Below are positions 52,405 through 55,467 of a stretch of DNA of 55,467 nt, in pieces (positions within the stretch are counted from its first letter, which is position 1; every line of letters starts with the position of its first letter). The notes beneath the pieces are model-generated. The model saw only the letters and a program-made list of their open reading frames with translations. It had not been told where the DNA came from and ran no database searches. The stretch is from an uncultured Desulfobacterales bacterium (GTDB lineage: Bacteria; Desulfobacterota; Desulfobacteria; Desulfobacterales; JAFDCJ01): the NCBI GenBank assembly GCA_945787595.1, contig CALZJV010000014.1, positions 30,805 to 86,271 of the forward strand, given 5' to 3'. A program made the translations under genes and the position numbers.

Positions 52405-52588
52405 TAATTCTAACTTTAAAGGATAAAAGGATAAAACGATAGTTCGGTCCAGAAGCTCACGACCGGAGACTCACGACAGGTAGAATTAATCGAAAATCAG
52501 GCAACTCACCCCTTATTAAAAATCTAAAACGCTCCATTTAGGTTAGACTAAGGAAATATCTGGACTAGCAGAAATATGGATTTATAGC

Positions 52589-52617
52589 TTGACAATATTG
52601 CCGGTTACTAATAAGAT
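52589..52617 (+). promoter_or_regulatory. Candidate sigma70-type promoter of the riboswitch/M23 transcript
   Basis: TTGACA (52589-52594), 17-base spacer, TAAGAT (52612-52617). Transcription would begin near 52624, just before the aptamer. Confidence 0.65.
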
Positions 52618-52629
52618 AATATATTAAGA

Positions 52630-52728
52630 AATTTGTTCAAGCGAAAGGGCAAAGTCACCGAAAGATGGCGGCGCAAAACCGTGGGTCTAAAGCCGTTGGG
52701 GCCAGGACAGCCAGGTTACCGAACTTCA
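52630..52728 (+). ncRNA. Cyclic-di-GMP-I (GEMM-I) riboswitch aptamer
   Basis: The sequence follows the GEMM-I consensus in order: GAAAGGGCAAAGTCACC, GAAA tetraloop, GGCGGCGCAAAACC, GGGTCTAAAGCC, GGGGCCAGGACAGCC and GGTTACCGAA. The P2 stem (GTCACC/GATGGC) closes the GAAA loop, and the A-rich CGCAAAACC and the CTAAAGCC elements are at their usual places. In this family, G at the ligand-contact position selects c-di-GMP and A selects cGAMP; the GGGCAAA run suggests G, hence c-di-GMP, but I cannot prove the register. The promoter lies upstream and a terminator follows. Confidence 0.9.
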
Positions 52729-52737
52729 ATGTTTGCG

Positions 52738-52772
52738 ACGCCAGCGGGTGAGTTTACCCAAAGGCGTTTTTT
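52738..52772 (+). terminator. Rho-independent terminator, expression platform of the riboswitch
   Basis: ACGCC, AGC, GGGT, loop GAGTTT, ACCC, AAA, GGCGT and TTTTTT form a two-part stem followed by a T-run, 10 bases after the aptamer. Ligand-dependent folding could open or form it, so control is most likely by transcription termination. Direction (on or off with ligand) cannot be read directly. Confidence 0.8.
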
Positions 52773-52836
52773 ATTTTAGCCGACCACACATGAAACAACG
52801 ATGTACAACTGGTAATATGTTTGAGGAACATTGATC

Positions 52837-53775
52837 ATGCAAAAGAAAATCTCTTTTGTCATACTGGGCAACAGTGGCGCACCCGCAAAGCAAATCTGCA
52901 CATCCAAATCATCCCTACTTTTGTTTGGGTTTATCCTAATGGGCGTTTTTGCGGCCGTTGGCTATATTGTATATGATTACTATAACTTGAGGGGGGCTTC
53001 CTTACAGCTTCAAAAGCGTGAGCTCCATATTTCGAGTCAATTGGAAGAAATTCATCATCAACGGAAGCAAATTCAAGAATTTGCCAGTGAAATTAATACA
53101 TTAAAAGCTAAACTGCTTGCATTGAACAGCTTTGAGAAAAAAATTCGAATTATCGCCAATATTGAGAAAACGAATGAATCGAAGGGTATATTTGGTGTGG
53201 GAGGTTCCATCCCCGAAGACCTGGATGCTCAGATTCCTCTCAGAGAGAAACACTATAGTCTTATGAGAAATATGCACGAGCAGGTTGAGGATATTGGCCG
53301 AGCATCCGCCGGTCAACAAGAAAATTTAGAGTCTCTTCTCAAATCGCTTGAAGATCAACAGAATCTCTTAGCATCTACACCGGCGATCCGTCCGATATCC
53401 AGAAACGCCAAATCCTGGGTGACCTCCAGGTTCGGATACCGCAAATCCCCGTTTACCGGTCGACGTGAATTTCACAAAGGCTTTGATCTTGCCTCTCGTA
53501 AAGGAACGCCTATCCTGGCCACTGCCGATGGTGTTGTCACTTTTTCCGGTAAAAAAGGTCTGCTGGGCATGACGATTGTGATTGACCACGGACATGGGAT
53601 GAAAACCCGCTATGGGCATAATCACAAATTATTGAAGAAACGGGGCGACCGAGTCAAACGATGGGAACCCATCGCTCTGATGGGCAGCACCGGCCGCAGT
53701 ACCGGTCCTCATACTCACTACGAGGTCCATCTAAACGGAATCCCAGTCAATCCTGAAAAGTATATACTGAACTGA
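52837..53775 (+). CDS. M23 family (lysostaphin-like) peptidase, membrane-anchored
   Basis: This 312-residue protein has a short cytoplasmic start, one membrane helix (about residues 28-50, LLLFGFILMGVFAAVGYIVY), a coiled-coil region (about 55-110, rich in QLQKRE/QLEEIHHQRKQIQE) and a C-terminal M23 domain. The domain has SRFGYRKSPFTGRREFHKGFDLA (the first zinc-site HxxxD) and HGHGMKTRYGHN with TGPHTHYEVHLNG (HxH). These are the zinc and catalytic residues of active D,D-endopeptidases. It should cut peptidoglycan peptides in the periplasm. GAGGA precedes the ATG at 52837. The upstream riboswitch puts it under c-di-GMP-type control, fitting a role in cell shape, division or surface organelles. 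Confidence 0.93.
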   Translation: MQKKISFVILGNSGAPAKQICTSKSSLLLFGFILMGVFAAVGYIVYDYYNLRGASLQLQKRELHISSQLEEIHHQRKQIQEFASEINTLKAKLLALNSFEKKIRIIANIEKTNESKGIFGVGGSIPEDLDAQIPLREKHYSLMRNMHEQVEDIGRASAGQQENLESLLKSLEDQQNLLASTPAIRPISRNAKSWVTSRFGYRKSPFTGRREFHKGFDLASRKGTPILATADGVVTFSGKKGLLGMTIVIDHGHGMKTRYGHNHKLLKKRGDRVKRWEPIALMGSTGRSTGPHTHYEVHLNGIPVNPEKYILN

Positions 53776-54211
53776 GATAAGGGCGTCGGAAACCAATAAT
53801 GCCACAGCCGATTTATCCTTTGGTTTGTCTTCCGGGTTGAATGAATCTTAAATATCTCTACATGCAAGCCTTACCGTGCTCTGAGTGCAGGTATTAGCTG
53901 GCACAGACCTTGGGTTATAAAAAATTTTTGTCATCCATATCACAAAATTCAGTATTAAAGTGCCATCATCCTTTTCTTTTCATTTCTGTCTAACAGATAA
54001 AATTCCGGTGATTCGCGGTTTACGGTTCCATACTTTTCTCTGCATTTTAAATTTTACTTCTTGAAGTCCGACTCTTTCTTTTTAAGGAATTGGTATTATT
54101 ATAATCGGTTGTTGACCAATTAAATCTTGAGACCGGTTCCAAATCTGATATAATGTTAGCGACCTCATCACCCATCTAGAATGATATGCGTACGGCAGGA
54201 GTTTCTCTGAA
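53776..54211. promoter_or_regulatory. secA upstream region with a good promoter
   Basis: No gene is seen in these 436 bases. TTGAGA (54127-54132), a 16-base spacer and a perfect TATAAT (54149-54154) form a convincing promoter about 57 bases before secA. A second TATAAT-like box lies near 54100. No terminator for the M23 gene is clear. Confidence 0.65.
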
Positions 54212-55467
54212 ATGGTATTCAATTTTTTAACAAAAGTTTTTGGCAGTAAAAACGAACGGGAATTAAAGCTAATTCAGCCCCTCGTTGAGAAAATCAACGC
54301 CCTGGAACCTGAAGTGCAGGCTTTGCACGATGAACAGCTTAAAGCACGAACCGCCGAATTCAGACAGCGCCTTGATCGGGGAGAAACCCTTGATGACCTT
54401 CTTCCGGAAGCATTTGCCACCGTTAGAGAAGCCTCGATTCGCACATTGAACATGCGACATTTTGACGTTCAGCTGATCGGCGGTATCGTTCTGCATCAAG
54501 GCAAGATTGCGGAAATGAAAACTGGTGAAGGCAAAACGCTGGCCGCAACCCTGCCGGCCTACTTAAACGCATTGACGGGGAAAGGTGTACACATTATTAC
54601 CGTCAATGACTATCTTGCCAGACGCGATACCGAGTGGATGGGTTATATCTATAAATTTCTGGGCCTGACCGTGGGGACTATCATGCATGGCCTGGACGAC
54701 AAGGAACGGCTGGCATCCTATAGCGCGGACATCACTTACGGGACGAATAATGAGTTCGGTTTTGATTATTTGAGAGACAATATGAAGTTCGATCGGGATT
54801 CTTTGGTTCAGGGAGAGCTTAACTTTGCCGTCGTGGACGAGGTCGACAGTATTTTAATCGATGAGGCCAGAACACCCTTGATTATATCGGGGCCGGCTGA
54901 AAAATCCACTGACTTATACTACCAGATCAACAGTTTGATTCCGCGTCTGAGCAAAGAATCCCATTATACCATCGATGAGAAGGCCCGCTCAGCGATTTTA
55001 ACCGAAGAAGGAGTTGCCAAAGCCGAGAATTTGTTAAAGGTCGATAATATTTTTGATCCTAAAAATATTGAACTTTTACACCACATCAACCAGGCCCTCA
55101 AAGCCCACGCGCTTTTTAAGCGGGATGTCGACTACATTGTCAAGAACGGGGAAGTCATCATCGTCGATGAATTTACCGGACGTCTGATGCCCGGGCGTCG
55201 CTACAGTGAAGGGTTGCATCAGGCCCTAGAAGCTAAGGAAAACGTCAAGATCGAAAACGAGAACCAGACCCTGGCTACCATTACCTTCCAGAACTATTTT
55301 AGAATGTACACTAAACTTTCCGGTATGACCGGTACGGCGGATACCGAGGCGGCCGAATTTAAAAAAACGTACGATTTGGATGTGATGGTGATGCCCACCA
55401 ATATGCCCATGATACGCCGGGATTCCCCGGATGTGATTTACAAAACCCGCCAAGAGAAATTTAACGC
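54212..55467 (+). CDS. secA: Preprotein translocase ATPase SecA (partial, 3' end beyond the window)
   Basis: SecA drives protein export through SecYEG. The frame is open from the ATG at 54212 (AGGAG 10 bases upstream) to the window end, 418 codons. It shows the canonical start [19 protein letters not shown], motif [47 protein letters not shown], the DEAD-box region [21 protein letters not shown], and [19 protein letters not shown] in the preprotein cross-linking part. Typical SecA is about 840-900 residues, so roughly half is present. Confidence 0.97.
   Translation, partial: MVFNFLTKVFGSKNERELKLIQPLVEKINALEPEVQALHDEQLKARTAEFRQRLDRGETLDDLLPEAFATVREASIRTLNMRHFDVQLIGGIVLHQGKIAEMKTGEGKTLAATLPAYLNALTGKGVHIITVNDYLARRDTEWMGYIYKFLGLTVGTIMHGLDDKERLASYSADITYGTNNEFGFDYLRDNMKFDRDSLVQGELNFAVVDEVDSILIDEARTPLIISGPAEKSTDLYYQINSLIPRLSKESHYTIDEKARSAILTEEGVAKAENLLKVDNIFDPKNIELLHHINQALKAHALFKRDVDYIVKNGEVIIVDEFTGRLMPGRRYSEGLHQALEAKENVKIENENQTLATITFQNYFRMYTKLSGMTGTADTEAAEFKKTYDLDVMVMPTNMPMIRRDSPDVIYKTRQEKFN

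Noticed and set aside
49885..55467. A tRNA or rRNA gene in the 3' part of the window
   Set aside because: No cloverleaf with TTC-rich T-loop or rRNA-like sequence was recognised; the only structured RNA found is the GEMM-I aptamer.

Overview
The window looks like a chromosomal stretch of a Gram-negative, anaerobic Desulfobacterota (Desulfobacterales-type deltaproteobacterium). The reasons are a complete lipid A/Kdo/heptose LPS gene set, the gene order trm112-DUF4416-yicC-remA-gmk-rlmB, two B12-dependent radical SAM genes, an F0 ATP-synthase block separated from F1, a cyclic-di-GMP riboswitch, and intergenic regions crowded with short-word inverted repeats. This taxonomic call is inference from gene content; no rRNA gene is present and I see no tRNA gene.

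Layout. (1) 1-26235, LPS assembly: 3' part of msbA, lpxK, a DegT-type aminotransferase, a B12-radical SAM protein, a flippase-like membrane protein, remnants of an ATP-grasp gene and an esterase gene, a second B12-radical SAM protein, three GT9-type proteins (one is waaF), a Kdo-kinase-like gene, a sulfotransferase, a lipid-linked-sugar glycosyltransferase, a CgeB-like glycosyltransferase, waaL, a two-domain kinase fusion, two GT4 and one GT2 glycosyltransferases, waaA and lpxL. Strand switches at about 17.2, 21.6 and 25 kb split it into several units. (2) 26303-33529, housekeeping: trm112, DUF4416, yicC, remA, gmk, rlmB, comF (apparently frameshifted), rfaE2, pgeF and pyrK. (3) 33650-35422: atpZ, atpI, atpB, atpE and a strong terminator. 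(4) 35552-47125: uvrA, a divergent dnaA, suhB, hflX, dnaB, rplI, a DUF2232 membrane protein, rpsR and rpsF. (5) 47699-55467: bactofilin, a Tat-exported DUF882/YcbK-like protein, IS200/IS605 and ISAs1 transposase remnants, argC, folD, a c-di-GMP riboswitch with a terminator ahead of an M23 peptidase gene, and the 5' part of secA.

How the genes fit together. LpxK and LpxL finish lipid A, WaaA adds Kdo, RfaE2 makes the activated heptose used by the GT9 heptosyltransferases, the kinases and the sulfotransferase can add negative charge, the other glycosyltransferases extend the core, MsbA flips the core-lipid A and WaaL ligates O-antigen. The bactofilin, YcbK-like and M23 genes point to cell-wall shaping, with the M23 gene under second-messenger control.

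The most unusual signal is in the spaces between genes. At least ten intergenic elements are built as two facing arms of degenerate, tandem 6-9 nt words around a short core. Five share a recognisable core (TTAAGGAATTCTGTCGATTT ... GGAGCGAAGCGAC ... CCACAA) while their arm words differ completely yet stay complementary within each copy. Others use unrelated words, and two carry decayed 3' ends of GxxExxY-family genes followed by the same word sequence. Some protein-coding starts and ends lie inside these arms. I regard this as the best candidate for an undescribed element class in the window.
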